From: Desulfallas thermosapovorans DSM 6562
Lineage (GTDB): Bacteria > Bacillota > Desulfotomaculia > Desulfotomaculales > Desulfallaceae
Assembly (NCBI RefSeq): GCF_008124625.1
Contig: NZ_VNHM01000006.1
Span: 109,353-173,352 of the forward strand
DNA length: 64,000 bases
Reading direction: 5' to 3'
A program made the translations under genes and the position numbers. Shown here piece after piece: positions 17,100-24,836 of the stretch. How positions within the stretch are numbered: position 1 is the stretch's first letter; every line of letters begins with the position of its first letter. The notes under the pieces are model-generated. The model did not search any database. It saw nothing but the letters and a program-made list of their open reading frames with translations, and was not told where the DNA came from.

Positions 17100-17621
17100 A
17101 TGAACTTAACGGCAGAGGAAAAGAGAATAGCCACTGAAACCACCCGGCAGTTATTATCAACTTACAATGACAGCCGGGGCAATTTGATACCGGTATTGCA
17201 ACAGGTACAGAACAAACTGGGCTATGTGCCGGCAGTGGCCATGGAGGAAGTGGCCGCCCACTTCAATGTGCCGGCGGTAGATGTTTACGGGATAATCACC
17301 TTTTATAACCAGTTCCGCCTTACCCCGCCGGGCAAAAGACAGGTCAAAATATGCATGGGCACCGCCTGCCACATGCGAGGCGCCCAGATCATCCAGGAAT
17401 CCTGGGAACGTCGCCTCAACATTAAAATGGGCGAAACCACCGAAGACCGGGAATACAGCCTGGAGAGGGTGGCCTGTGTGGGGTGCTGCACCATGGCACC
17501 GGTGGTACTGATCAATGAAGAAGTACACGGTAAAATAACCCCCACCAGGGTAGACGGGCTGATATTTTCCCATCAACTGGATAAGCAGAAAGAGAAAGAA
17601 GGTGCCGCCCGAGATGAGTAA
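17100..17621 (+). CDS. NuoE-like [2Fe-2S] subunit (24 kDa type)
   Basis: Thioredoxin-like [2Fe-2S] protein of 173 residues, homologous to NuoE and to the HydC/HydA-type small subunits of NADH-linked hydrogenases and formate dehydrogenases. Cluster cysteines are visible as CMGTACHMRGA (C-x4-C) near 84 and CVGCC (C-x3-C) near 123. The N-terminal helical part (NKLGYVPAVAMEEVAAHFNV) is typical. ATG 17100 is preferred over ATG 17094, which lies only two bases after GGAG. It passes electrons to or from the NuoF-like subunit encoded by the next gene, which overlaps it by eight bases. Confidence 0.9.
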   Translation: MNLTAEEKRIATETTRQLLSTYNDSRGNLIPVLQQVQNKLGYVPAVAMEEVAAHFNVPAVDVYGIITFYNQFRLTPPGKRQVKICMGTACHMRGAQIIQESWERRLNIKMGETTEDREYSLERVACVGCCTMAPVVLINEEVHGKITPTRVDGLIFSHQLDKQKEKEGAARDE

Positions 17622-19557
17622 CCACAATGCCGCCGCTGCAGCAGCATTTGCCAAACTGCAAGAAGAGGCCCAAAAAGACTGGGACCGTTTAAGGGAAAAA
17701 CCATTGATCTTAATTGGCGCCGCCACCTGCGGCCGGGCGGCGGGCGCGCTGAACCTGCTGGAAGAGGTAAAAAACGAGTTGGCTGAACTCAAGCTGGATG
17801 CCAATGTACTGGAAGTGGGTTGTATGGGGCACTGCTATGCCGAGCCCATTATGGTTATTTACAACGAAGGGTTCCCCGCCATTTGCTATGGTTATGTAAC
17901 CGAGGGGGTCGGGGCTAGAATCGTACGGGATTACTTGACCGAAGGGGATCCCGGCATTGAATTCGCCCTGGCGGCCCTGGAGCCCAACGATATGTTCCCC
18001 ACCTTTGCTGATTTCCCCCGGGGCATCCATGAAAACAAAATAGTGCTGGAACAGTGCGGTTTTATTGATCCCCAAAACATAGACCATTATATAGCCACCG
18101 GAGGCTACGTGGCACTAACCAGGGCACTTGATATGACCTCCCAGGAGATAGTTACCACCATAAAAGAATCGGGGTTGCGCGGGCGCGGCGGGGCCGGGTT
18201 CCCCACCGGCATCAAGTGGCAAACCTGCCTGGACGCCCCCGGCACCACCAAGTACGTGATTTGTAACGCCGATGAGGGAGACCCCGGCGCGTTCATGGAC
18301 CGGACCATCCTGGAGTCCAACCCGCACCTGATGATTGAGGGCCTGGCCATAGCCGCCCGGGCAGTGGGCGCCACCAAGGGTTACGTATATATCCGGGCCG
18401 AGTACCCCCTGGCCGTAGAGCGGGTGGCCCTGGCCATAGAGCAGGCCCGGTCCAAGGGTCTTTTGGGCGATAATATTTTAGGCAGCGACTATTCCTTTGA
18501 TATAGAAATATTCCAGGGCTCGGGCGCCTTTGTTTGCGGTGAAGAATCCGCACTGATCGCTTCCATGGAGGGCGAACCGGGTATCCCCAGGCACCGCCCC
18601 CCCTTCCCGGCCCAGTCGGGGTTATGGGGCCGGCCCACTGTGATCAACAATGTTAAATCACTGTCCTACGTGCCTCACATCATCAAAAACGGCGCAGCCT
18701 GGTTTACCGGCATCGGTTCGGAGAAAAACCCGGGCACGGCCATCTTTGCCCTGGCCGGCAAGGTGGTAAACACAGGCCTAGCCGAAGTGCCCATGAGTAC
18801 CACTTTGAACGAATTAATTAACGATGTAGGCAGCGGCATCGCGGGGGGCAAAAAATTCAAGGCGGTGCAAATCGGTGGTCCTTCTGGTGGCTGTTTACCT
18901 GAATCGGCCATGGACACCCCCATTGATTTCGACTCGCTGACCCGGGCCGGAGCCATGATGGGCTCGGGGGGCATGGTGGTACTGGATGAAGATGACTGCA
19001 TGGTGGAAATAGCCCGTTTCTTCCTGGACTTTACCCAGCAGGAATCCTGCGGTAAGTGTACTTTCTGCCGCCTGGGCACCAAACACATGCTGGATATTTT
19101 AGAACGGATTACCAAGGGACAGGGCAAGCCTGAAGACATCGACACCCTGACCCAGTTGGCCGCCAAAGTCAAGGCGGGCTCGCTGTGCAGCCTGGGCAAA
19201 ACAGCACCCAACCCGGTGCTGAGTACTATTAAATATTTCCGGGATGAATATGAAGCTCACATCAACGAAGGCCGCTGCCCGTCCAAAATGTGCAAGGATT
19301 TAATCGCCTATTACATTTTGCCTGAAAAATGCGAGCGTTCCTGCGATGCCTGTGTGGGCAGTTGCCCGGTGGAGGCCATCGGCGACAATGAGGACCGGAT
19401 TAAAGTAATCGACCAGGAAAAATGCGTCAAGTGCGACAGCTGTATGGTAGCCTGCCCGCCCCAATACAAGGCCGTGGTTAAGCTGTCACCCCCGCATCTG
19501 GTTGAGGAAAAGGACAGAGAGTACAGGGAGGGGAAACAAAAATGGCAGAAACAGTAA
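17614..19557 (+). CDS. NuoF-like NADH-binding flavoprotein with ferredoxin domain
   Basis: Large subunit of 647 residues with four parts. An N-terminal thioredoxin-like [2Fe-2S] domain (CGRAAGALNLL, CMGHCYAEP) occupies residues ~30-110. The NADH/FMN domain begins with LRGRGGAGFPTGIKW near 190 and NADEGDPGAFMDR. The N3-type [4Fe-4S] site is SCGKCTFCRLGTKHM near 480. Two C-terminal [4Fe-4S] motifs follow, CDACVGSCPVEAI and CVKCDSCMVACPP. This matches the HydB/NfnF-type NADH subunit of bifurcating hydrogenases and formate dehydrogenases in anaerobes. ATG 17614 overlaps the upstream gene by eight bases; the downstream gene overlaps by 16. Confidence 0.92.
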   Translation: MSNHNAAAAAAFAKLQEEAQKDWDRLREKPLILIGAATCGRAAGALNLLEEVKNELAELKLDANVLEVGCMGHCYAEPIMVIYNEGFPAICYGYVTEGVGARIVRDYLTEGDPGIEFALAALEPNDMFPTFADFPRGIHENKIVLEQCGFIDPQNIDHYIATGGYVALTRALDMTSQEIVTTIKESGLRGRGGAGFPTGIKWQTCLDAPGTTKYVICNADEGDPGAFMDRTILESNPHLMIEGLAIAARAVGATKGYVYIRAEYPLAVERVALAIEQARSKGLLGDNILGSDYSFDIEIFQGSGAFVCGEESALIASMEGEPGIPRHRPPFPAQSGLWGRPTVINNVKSLSYVPHIIKNGAAWFTGIGSEKNPGTAIFALAGKVVNTGLAEVPMSTTLNELINDVGSGIAGGKKFKAVQIGGPSGGCLPESAMDTPIDFDSLTRAGAMMGSGGMVVLDEDDCMVEIARFFLDFTQQESCGKCTFCRLGTKHMLDILERITKGQGKPEDIDTLTQLAAKVKAGSLCSLGKTAPNPVLSTIKYFRDEYEAHINEGRCPSKMCKDLIAYYILPEKCERSCDACVGSCPVEAIGDNEDRIKVIDQEKCVKCDSCMVACPPQYKAVVKLSPPHLVEEKDREYREGKQKWQKQ

Positions 19558-20180
19558 CCATAACCATCGATGATCGCCAAATCCAAGCCGCCCCGGGTGA
19601 AATGCTGCTTTGGGCGGCCCTGGACAACGATATATATATTCCCCACCTGTGCGCAAGCCGGGAGGAAGCACACCCCACAGCCTCCTGCAGGCTGTGCTTC
19701 GTGGAAGTGGAGGGCCGTCCTGCTCCGGTGCCGGCTTGCACCCTGCCGGTTACCGAAGGCCTGGTGGTAAAAACCCGCAGCCCGCAGGTGGACAGCCTGG
19801 TGGCCATGGGATTTGAATTGCTCATGTCCAACCACCGGCTGGACTGTAAAAATTGTTCAGCCAACGGCAATTGCGAGCTTCAGCGTATCGCCAAAGCCCG
19901 CAAGCTGCGCCTGAAGCCAAAAAACCTGCCGGTACTGGATAAAAACCTGCCGGTGGACGATAGCGCCGCCAATATTGTCTATGACCCCAACAAGTGCGTG
20001 CTTTGCGGCCAGTGTGTCCGGGCCTGCCGGAAAAGCGGCAACGGTACACTGGGTTTTGCCCGGCGTGGCTATTTACGGGTGGTCACCACCTTTGGCGGTG
20101 TCCCCCTTGGCGAAAGCAACTGCACAAACTGCGGTGCCTGCGTGAAGGTTTGCCCGGTGGGTGCTCTGGCTCAAAAATAA
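19542..20180 (+). CDS. NuoG/HydA N-terminal-type iron-sulfur protein without catalytic domain
   Basis: 212-residue electron-carrier subunit with the N-terminal cluster set of NuoG and [FeFe]-hydrogenase. A plant-type [2Fe-2S] domain has HLCASREEAHPTASCRLC. A His-Cys3 [4Fe-4S] site is NHRLDCKNCSANGNCELQ. Two [4Fe-4S] motifs are CVLCGQCVRACR and CTNCGACVKVCPVGAL. It stops there, with no H-cluster or molybdopterin domain. The trimer therefore needs a separate catalytic partner (formate dehydrogenase, hydrogenase or another ferredoxin-linked enzyme) encoded elsewhere. ATG 19542 follows GGGAGGGGAAAC, and a terminator lies just downstream. Confidence 0.88.
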   Translation: MAETVTITIDDRQIQAAPGEMLLWAALDNDIYIPHLCASREEAHPTASCRLCFVEVEGRPAPVPACTLPVTEGLVVKTRSPQVDSLVAMGFELLMSNHRLDCKNCSANGNCELQRIAKARKLRLKPKNLPVLDKNLPVDDSAANIVYDPNKCVLCGQCVRACRKSGNGTLGFARRGYLRVVTTFGGVPLGESNCTNCGACVKVCPVGALAQK

Positions 20181-20185
20181 TTGCC

Positions 20186-20226
20186 ATACCCCCTTGCCCG
20201 TACTTTTTGCAAGCAAGGGGGTATTA
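20186..20226 (+). terminator. Intrinsic terminator of the nuoE/F/G-like operon
   Basis: ATACCCCCTTGC (20186-20197) and GCAAGGGGGTAT (20213-20224) form a perfect 12-base stem. The loop contains a T run and the 3' side is AT-rich. Confidence 0.7.
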
Positions 20227-20295
20227 TATCATATAGCCCGAAATAAAAAATCCACGTACCAGATATGATTCGTGGATAATAAAATTATTTAAGTT

Positions 20296-20790
20296 TTACC
20301 TTTTTTGAATGCGAAAGCACTTCAGAGTATCAATCTTCCAGCAAGTCATACCCACATTACCTTTGACAGTGTCGTTACCTGCCGCTGTAGTCCCCTCACT
20401 GGACAGTTCCAGCACCAGCGGTATATAATCAGTTACCTGATCTTCTTCGGGATTACCCGAGTTCACCGCCACCCGGGCATGCTGGCTATCCAAGTATTGC
20501 AATGGACCGATCCGGGGGTTTTCCATTAAATCCGACAAATTACGCCTCAAATCACTTACAATGCCCCCCAAGGCATCCCTTAAAAAATTCTCATCCTCCG
20601 CCAGCAGGGATATACTGCCCAAATCAGCATTTCCCATAGCGTAAAACCACATACCCATAAAATAGCCCCGGCCCTGCCTGTCCAGCAAACGCCAAAAAGC
20701 CAGGGTATCCCCATGATTAATAGCCTTTAAAAACGTGCTGACCATGTCGGAGGCACTTTGCGCGTAAACATCGTCCTTAAAATTTTGCAA
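20296..20790 (-). CDS. Hypothetical protein, 164 aa
   Basis: Soluble protein of 164 residues with no family I recognise. It begins MQNFKDDVYAQSASDMVSTFL and has an aromatic-rich stretch GYFMGMWFYAMGNADLGS near 60; the end (MTCWKIDTLKCFRIQKR) is basic with two cysteines. TTG 20790 is chosen because GGGGTGAA lies a few bases upstream. The gene is separated from its upstream neighbour by repeat copy C. It reads like a stress or storage protein of narrow distribution, but that is only an impression. Confidence 0.55.
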   Translation of the reverse strand: MQNFKDDVYAQSASDMVSTFLKAINHGDTLAFWRLLDRQGRGYFMGMWFYAMGNADLGSISLLAEDENFLRDALGGIVSDLRRNLSDLMENPRIGPLQYLDSQHARVAVNSGNPEEDQVTDYIPLVLELSSEGTTAAGNDTVKGNVGMTCWKIDTLKCFRIQKR

Positions 20791-20842
20791 AAATATTCAC
20801 CCCACACACCTTTTTTAAGAGTTTGTTTGAAAAGTAGGCTTT

Positions 20843-20904
20843 GGTGCCGGGTGCTCCCAGGGTTGAAAGATAAAAATATTTCAACCTTGGGAGCACCCGG
20901 CACC
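20843..20904. repeat. Palindromic repeat, GGTGCCGGGTG family, copy C
   Basis: The longest copy. A 26-base arm starting GGTGCCGGGTGCTCCCAGGG (20843-20868) faces its complement (20879-20904) with one G-U-type mismatch and a ten-base loop. The arm has an extra CTCCCAGG block compared with copies A, B and D. The flanks TTTGAAAAGTAGGCTT and TGCGTGAGCGTGCACAAGCC match the consensus of the family. Confidence 0.8.
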
Positions 20905-21068
20905 TGCGTGAGCGTGCACAAGCCAACCAACACGGAGGTCATAATTGGATCTTGCGCTGGCTCTCGGAATAGCCTCTTTAAACGTAACTATGTTCACAAT
21001 GTTACGCTATCTTGGGGACCAGGGCAAGTGTTTTAATAATTTTTATACTAAAAAATTTTTTAATTGCG

Positions 21069-21872
21069 TTACTTGCACCACCGGCTATTATTAAAGCTCG
21101 GAATATTAAAATTAAATATATAGTCCACATCTCCCGGTAACCCCGGCTGGTATTTGCGTTTGGCATCAGGGGCCATTTTTTCAGCCATGGAAGCAAGCAG
21201 TTCCCGGGGGGGACGGTATTGCTCACAGTTTATAGACCTGGCCTTTTTTGCTTTTTTTTTACGCGATTTCTGTTGCAGCGCTTCACCGGTACTTAACGAC
21301 ACCACCGCCAGCGAATCACGTACCACCGGGGGGTCCATGGAAACAGGGACTGCTGTTGGTTTCACCGGGGTATCATCTGTACCTGGCAGGTTATCCACCG
21401 GGGGTAATGCCCCGGGCTCTTTTACATCCACAAAGGTTGCTTCAGTTTCCACGGCACACACCGGTGCCACCGCCGGGGCCGCCTCCAGCCGGGCTTCCTG
21501 CGGTAGAGACGAGCCCCGCCTTTTTCCCGCCCGGGTTACCCGTTGATCCAAATTAAGACGCTTCATTTGATCCCTTAAACTAACAGCATCGGCCATCACT
21601 TTTTCCAATTCCAACAAATCCGCCGGTGTGCCTTCTTCACTGGCAGCCCGGTCAATTAAATCGGATATATCAATCATCCAATCAAATAATTTCTCGAAGT
21701 CACTGTCAATTTCCTCCAATATAGATCTGGCCTTTTTAATCATGGTCGTACCAAGCCAGGCCTGCTCTTCCAACAAACTCTGCAACTCGTGCCGGTCACC
21801 GTTGCTTAATTGCCCGGCCTTTGCACCCAGTTCCTCCATACGTAACATCAATTCTCCATACCTTTTGAACAT
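21069..21872 (-). CDS. Hypothetical helical protein with low-complexity middle, 267 aa
   Basis: Start at ATG 21870-21872, after GGAGGTGG. The N-terminal ~110 residues are strongly helical and charged (MFKRYGELMLRMEELGAKAG, LEEIDSDFEKLFDWMIDISD) and probably form a coiled coil. A proline-, valine- and threonine-rich linker follows (~120-200), then a basic stretch KSRKKKAKKARSINCEQ and a C-terminal segment ending PGDVDYIFNFNIPSFNNS. No family was recognised. It could be a structural or spore-associated protein, but there is no direct evidence. It is monocistronic or linked to the upstream minus-strand membrane gene. Confidence 0.55.
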   Translation of the reverse strand: MFKRYGELMLRMEELGAKAGQLSNGDRHELQSLLEEQAWLGTTMIKKARSILEEIDSDFEKLFDWMIDISDLIDRAASEEGTPADLLELEKVMADAVSLRDQMKRLNLDQRVTRAGKRRGSSLPQEARLEAAPAVAPVCAVETEATFVDVKEPGALPPVDNLPGTDDTPVKPTAVPVSMDPPVVRDSLAVVSLSTGEALQQKSRKKKAKKARSINCEQYRPPRELLASMAEKMAPDAKRKYQPGLPGDVDYIFNFNIPSFNNSRWCK

Positions 21873-21941
21873 TATAATGCCACCTCCATTATTAAAAATT
21901 TGTATAAATTCCATCATTTTCCTGCTAGTAAATAAAAAAAA

Positions 21942-22388
21942 TTATGTCTTTTTTTTGTCCTCTATATCTTCTTTAATCCTTTTATTATTAAATATTGAAC
22001 GAAACAATACCACTCCGAACCAAACCCCGGCTATACCGGTGACCACCGGGTCCGCGAAAAAAATGTACGGGTAAGTATGGCCACCCACTTGCAGCCAAAA
22101 AGGCGCCGGCAGCAGGCTAAGCACAGCGGCCGGCCCCCCTTGCAGTATAAGTAAATCAGTATCTATTTTCACTTCAATGACCCAACCCCAAAAGCGCCCC
22201 ATCTCAATTAACAGGCCGGCCAGCACAGCGGTCATGGACAAAAGCAGTGAAACAGCCCAACTCCCCGCCGCCCCCGGCACAGGCTGAAAGGTACTGTAAT
22301 AAAAGTATGTATAGATTAGCAAAAAAACCGCAATACCGATGAAAGCCTGGCCGGCGGCATACCCGTTTTTTTTATTCAATTCAATCAC
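21942..22388 (-). CDS. Hypothetical four-helix membrane protein
   Basis: About 148 residues with four predicted membrane helices (AFIGIAVFLLIYTYFYYST; WAVSLLLSMTAVLAGLLIEM; a weaker one around LLILQGGPAAVLSLLPAPFW; PYIFFADPVVTGIAGVWFGV) and a basic tail. No family was recognised. GTG 22386-22388 overlaps the stop of the upstream ttcA-like gene as GTGA, indicating coupling; TTG 22379 is an alternative with better spacing from GGGGAG. Confidence 0.55.
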   Translation of the reverse strand: MIELNKKNGYAAGQAFIGIAVFLLIYTYFYYSTFQPVPGAAGSWAVSLLLSMTAVLAGLLIEMGRFWGWVIEVKIDTDLLILQGGPAAVLSLLPAPFWLQVGGHTYPYIFFADPVVTGIAGVWFGVVLFRSIFNNKRIKEDIEDKKKT

Positions 22389-23194
22389 TCCCCAATATAC
22401 GGCACGCCCGTTACCTCTTCCCCGGTGCCCGTACTGCCGTGACGCCATTGGCGGTCAACCATTGGCGGCCATAGGTTTTGCGAATCCAGTGTCTGGAGGG
22501 CTGTTAAAAAGCGCGTTTTTAATTCCGGGTAGCGTTCATTCAATGAATCCACCAACCCTTTCATTTCCTCCCTTTTGGTTTTACCATTTACAGGGCAAAG
22601 GCTTTTTACCACCGGCAATCCCTGCCGCTCCACGAAGGTTTCCACAGTCTTTCCGGTGACATAAATCAGGGGGCGGATCAGTGTAATACCACTGCGATCC
22701 ATAAATGTAACCGGCGCAAATGTTCTGAACTGCCCGGTAAAAATCAAACTCATGAAGAAGGTTTCAATGGCGTCATCAAGATGGTGCCCCAAAGCCAGCT
22801 TATTCAAACCCAAATCCCGGGCGGTATTGTTGATTGCCCCCCGGCGCAGGTTGGCACACAAAGCACAGGGGTTTTTCTCCCGGCGGTCATTAAACACTAT
22901 CTCGCCGATATCGGTTATTTTATTGGTAAAAGGTATACCCCTTTGCTCACAAAAACCCGCCATTGTATCCACGTCCATAGGCCAGCCGGGGTTAACAAAT
23001 ATGGCATGTAGATGGTAATTCACCGGCACCTCCCGGCGGATTAAATGAAGGGCATGCAGCAAGGCCATGCTGTCTTTACCACCGGACAGGCCAACGGCCA
23101 CCCGGTCCCCGTCACTAACCATATTATAATTGGTCATGGCTTTTTTTACTTTACCTTTAAACCATTTCAAGTAAGAGTCCTTCAAGTTCATCAT
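22385..23194 (-). CDS. TtcA-family tRNA thiolation PP-loop ATPase
   Basis: 269 residues of the TtcA/TilS adenine-nucleotide alpha hydrolase group. The PP-loop GLSGGKDSMALLHAL is near residue 34. The CxxC pair NPCALCANLRRG near 115 and a further cysteine in SLCPVNGKTKREE near 200 are the iron-sulfur/catalytic cysteines typical of TtcA, which makes 2-thiocytidine at tRNA position 32. LGHHLDDAIETF near 135 is conserved. The paired start MM gives little choice. The ribosome site is weak (ACGGGATG). Confidence 0.85.
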   Translation of the reverse strand: MMNLKDSYLKWFKGKVKKAMTNYNMVSDGDRVAVGLSGGKDSMALLHALHLIRREVPVNYHLHAIFVNPGWPMDVDTMAGFCEQRGIPFTNKITDIGEIVFNDRREKNPCALCANLRRGAINNTARDLGLNKLALGHHLDDAIETFFMSLIFTGQFRTFAPVTFMDRSGITLIRPLIYVTGKTVETFVERQGLPVVKSLCPVNGKTKREEMKGLVDSLNERYPELKTRFLTALQTLDSQNLWPPMVDRQWRHGSTGTGEEVTGVPYIGE

Positions 23195-23302
23195 CCCGTT
23201 TACTAAAATATATTAAATCTTTCGAGGGCTATATTATACCATATATTGCTGCTATACTATTAACACAACTGTATACACAGCTTTATCCCGAACCAGTAAA
23301 AA

Positions 23303-23339
23303 GCAGGCTGCTTCATGTAAATTAATTAAAGCAGCCTGC
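23303..23339 (-). terminator. Intrinsic terminator after the CBM25-like gene
   Basis: GCAGGCTGCTT (23303-23313) and AAGCAGCCTGC (23329-23339) form a perfect 11-base stem. On the minus strand it is followed by TTTTTAC. Confidence 0.75.
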
Positions 23340-23400
23340 CCTTTTCAATTATAAATCCGTTCTCCGTAAAGCATATGCTCCACTACGGGCAAATCTACAT

Positions 23401-23697
23401 TTAAACACTGGCAATCCAGTTGTGACCATTGTTATTGTCCCAATTGTTGGCGCTGTCTTTAAAGCAAAAGGCTATGGTATGGTTTTTCATGGGCACATTT
23501 TTCTCCCAACCCTTGGCGGTACGCTCCATCTGAATGGTCATGGGTTCCTGCCAGTTGTTGGGGTCACGGTAACCACAGTGCAAATATACCTGATCAGCAC
23601 CGGATCTGCTCAGCAAACCGGAATAGCAAATATTAATTTGATTCCCAAAGGTCGGCTTAACTTCAACACCCTTATCCATGTCGATCCAACTTTGCAT
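23401..23697 (-). CDS. Stand-alone starch/glycogen-binding module (CBM25/53-like)
   Basis: 98 residues consisting of a single carbohydrate-binding module. Recognisable segments are INICYSGLLSRSGADQVYLH, WQEPMTIQMERTAKGWEKNV and the signature FKDSANNWDNNNGHNW at the C-terminus. CBM25/53 modules bind alpha-glucans and are normally parts of amylases; here no enzyme domain or signal peptide is present, so it should be cytoplasmic and could bind glycogen granules. ATG 23697 lies eight bases after GGAGG; the upstream GTG overlaps that site. An alpha-glucan phosphorylase is encoded near 35-37.6 kb. Confidence 0.8.
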   Translation of the reverse strand: MQSWIDMDKGVEVKPTFGNQINICYSGLLSRSGADQVYLHCGYRDPNNWQEPMTIQMERTAKGWEKNVPMKNHTIAFCFKDSANNWDNNNGHNWIASV

Positions 23698-23831
23698 CAA
23701 TAACACCTCCGTAATTTTTTCTGGTACTGATACATAAACTAAAGGAACTACTATTTATAATGCTTTTTTCGGGTTCATTTATACTTGGAAAAATGTTATA
23801 TTGTATTTATAAGAATTTAAGGGGCGTTTGC

Positions 23832-24170
23832 ATGAACTGGTTGCTTAGTTTTTTACTTAACGCGCTGGCTATTGTACTGGCCGACCATTTACTGGAGGGT
23901 ATTCGCCTTTCCGGTTTTATACCGGCGCTGCTGGCCGGTGCGGCACTGGGCATTGTTAACACATTCCTGCGACCGGTGCTACTGCTGCTAACCTTCCCTT
24001 TAACAGTGTTCAGCCTGGGATTGTTCATCTTTATTGTTAACGCCATCACCTTTACAATCGCTGCCTGGCTGGTACCGGGGTTTGATGTGCTCAGTTTTGG
24101 CGGTGCCTTTTGGGGCGCGATGATTACAGGTATAATTAGCTGGCTGCTCAGCTTGATTTTTCAAAAATAA
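23832..24170 (+). CDS. Phage-holin-family (DUF-type) small membrane protein
   Basis: 112 residues with four hydrophobic helices, in the group annotated as phage holin family 4 / YvlD-like. It begins MNWLLSFLLNALAIVLADHL and contains GIVNTFLRPVLLLLTFPLTV near 40, the family's conserved core. These proteins are chromosomal and not linked to phage lysis in most cases. ATG 23832 follows AAGGGGCG. No operon partner. Confidence 0.8.
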   Translation: MNWLLSFLLNALAIVLADHLLEGIRLSGFIPALLAGAALGIVNTFLRPVLLLLTFPLTVFSLGLFIFIVNAITFTIAAWLVPGFDVLSFGGAFWGAMITGIISWLLSLIFQK

Positions 24171-24185
24171 AACATCTTGATATGT

Positions 24186-24213
24186 TTGACAATTAAGGTT
24201 TTAGTGATAGAAT
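24186..24213 (+). promoter_or_regulatory. Sigma-A promoter of the bifunctional nuclease gene
   Basis: TTGACA (24186-24191), a 16-base spacer and TAGAAT (24208-24213), located about 95 bases before the ATG at 24310. Confidence 0.6.
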
Positions 24214-24309
24214 AACCACAAAGGAAAGAACGAATATACAGTTAAAATAATAGCAACCAACGGACCAGCAGCCCCACAAAATAACACATCTTTTGGGAGG
24301 TATGGTCCC

Positions 24310-24783
24310 ATGATCGTTAAAGTAAAAGGTATTGCTTATGATATGTCGGGAAGTCCTATCATATTGCTTACCGATCCCGCGGAAAAAAGGGTGCTACCCA
24401 TATGGGTGGGGCTTTTGGAGGCTCACTCCATAGCACTGGCCATGGAGGGTATACCCCAGACACGTCCCATGACCCATGATATAACCCTGACTATATGCAA
24501 AACCCTGGGCGGCACTATTACCGGCGTCGAAATATCTGATTTAAAGGACAACACCTACTTCGCTGAATTATATATTACCTCCGGTGAAGATAAATACCTC
24601 ATTGATGTTCGTCCCAGTGACGCCATCGCCCTGGCATTGAGAGCCGAGATACCCATTAATATTTCTCAATCGCTGCAGGGACAGATGCTGGACATTCAGG
24701 AAATACTGGATGATGATACCAGAAAAGCCCTTGAGGGATTGTCCGAAAATCTATTAAATGAATACAAGAAGTCATTGCATTAA
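24310..24783 (+). CDS. Bifunctional nuclease (BFN/DUF151) family protein
   Basis: 157 residues of the BFN family. Characteristic segments: PIILLTDPAEKRVLPIWVGL near 18, EAHSIALAMEGI and PMTHDITLTI near 50, YLIDVRPSDAIALALRAEIPI near 100. The family was named for DNase/RNase activity of a plant member; in bacteria the role is unsettled. ATG 24310 follows GGGAGGT. It is monocistronic, between a sigma-A promoter and an intrinsic terminator. Confidence 0.87.
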   Translation: MIVKVKGIAYDMSGSPIILLTDPAEKRVLPIWVGLLEAHSIALAMEGIPQTRPMTHDITLTICKTLGGTITGVEISDLKDNTYFAELYITSGEDKYLIDVRPSDAIALALRAEIPINISQSLQGQMLDIQEILDDDTRKALEGLSENLLNEYKKSLH

Positions 24784-24786
24784 CAA

Positions 24787-24824
24787 ACCCGCTAACGTGC
24801 TAGCGGGTCTGATCATTTTTTTAC
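24787..24824 (+). terminator. Intrinsic terminator after the bifunctional nuclease gene
   Basis: ACCCGCTA (24787-24794) pairs with TAGCGGGT (24801-24808), followed a few bases later by a run of seven T. It is the only such signal between this gene and the convergent histidine kinase. Confidence 0.75.
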
Positions 24825-24836
24825 TTTTTAACGTAC

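Noticed and set aside
23760..24170. Holin-like protein as sign of a prophage
   Set aside because: The family is chromosomal and widespread, and no other phage gene lies nearby.
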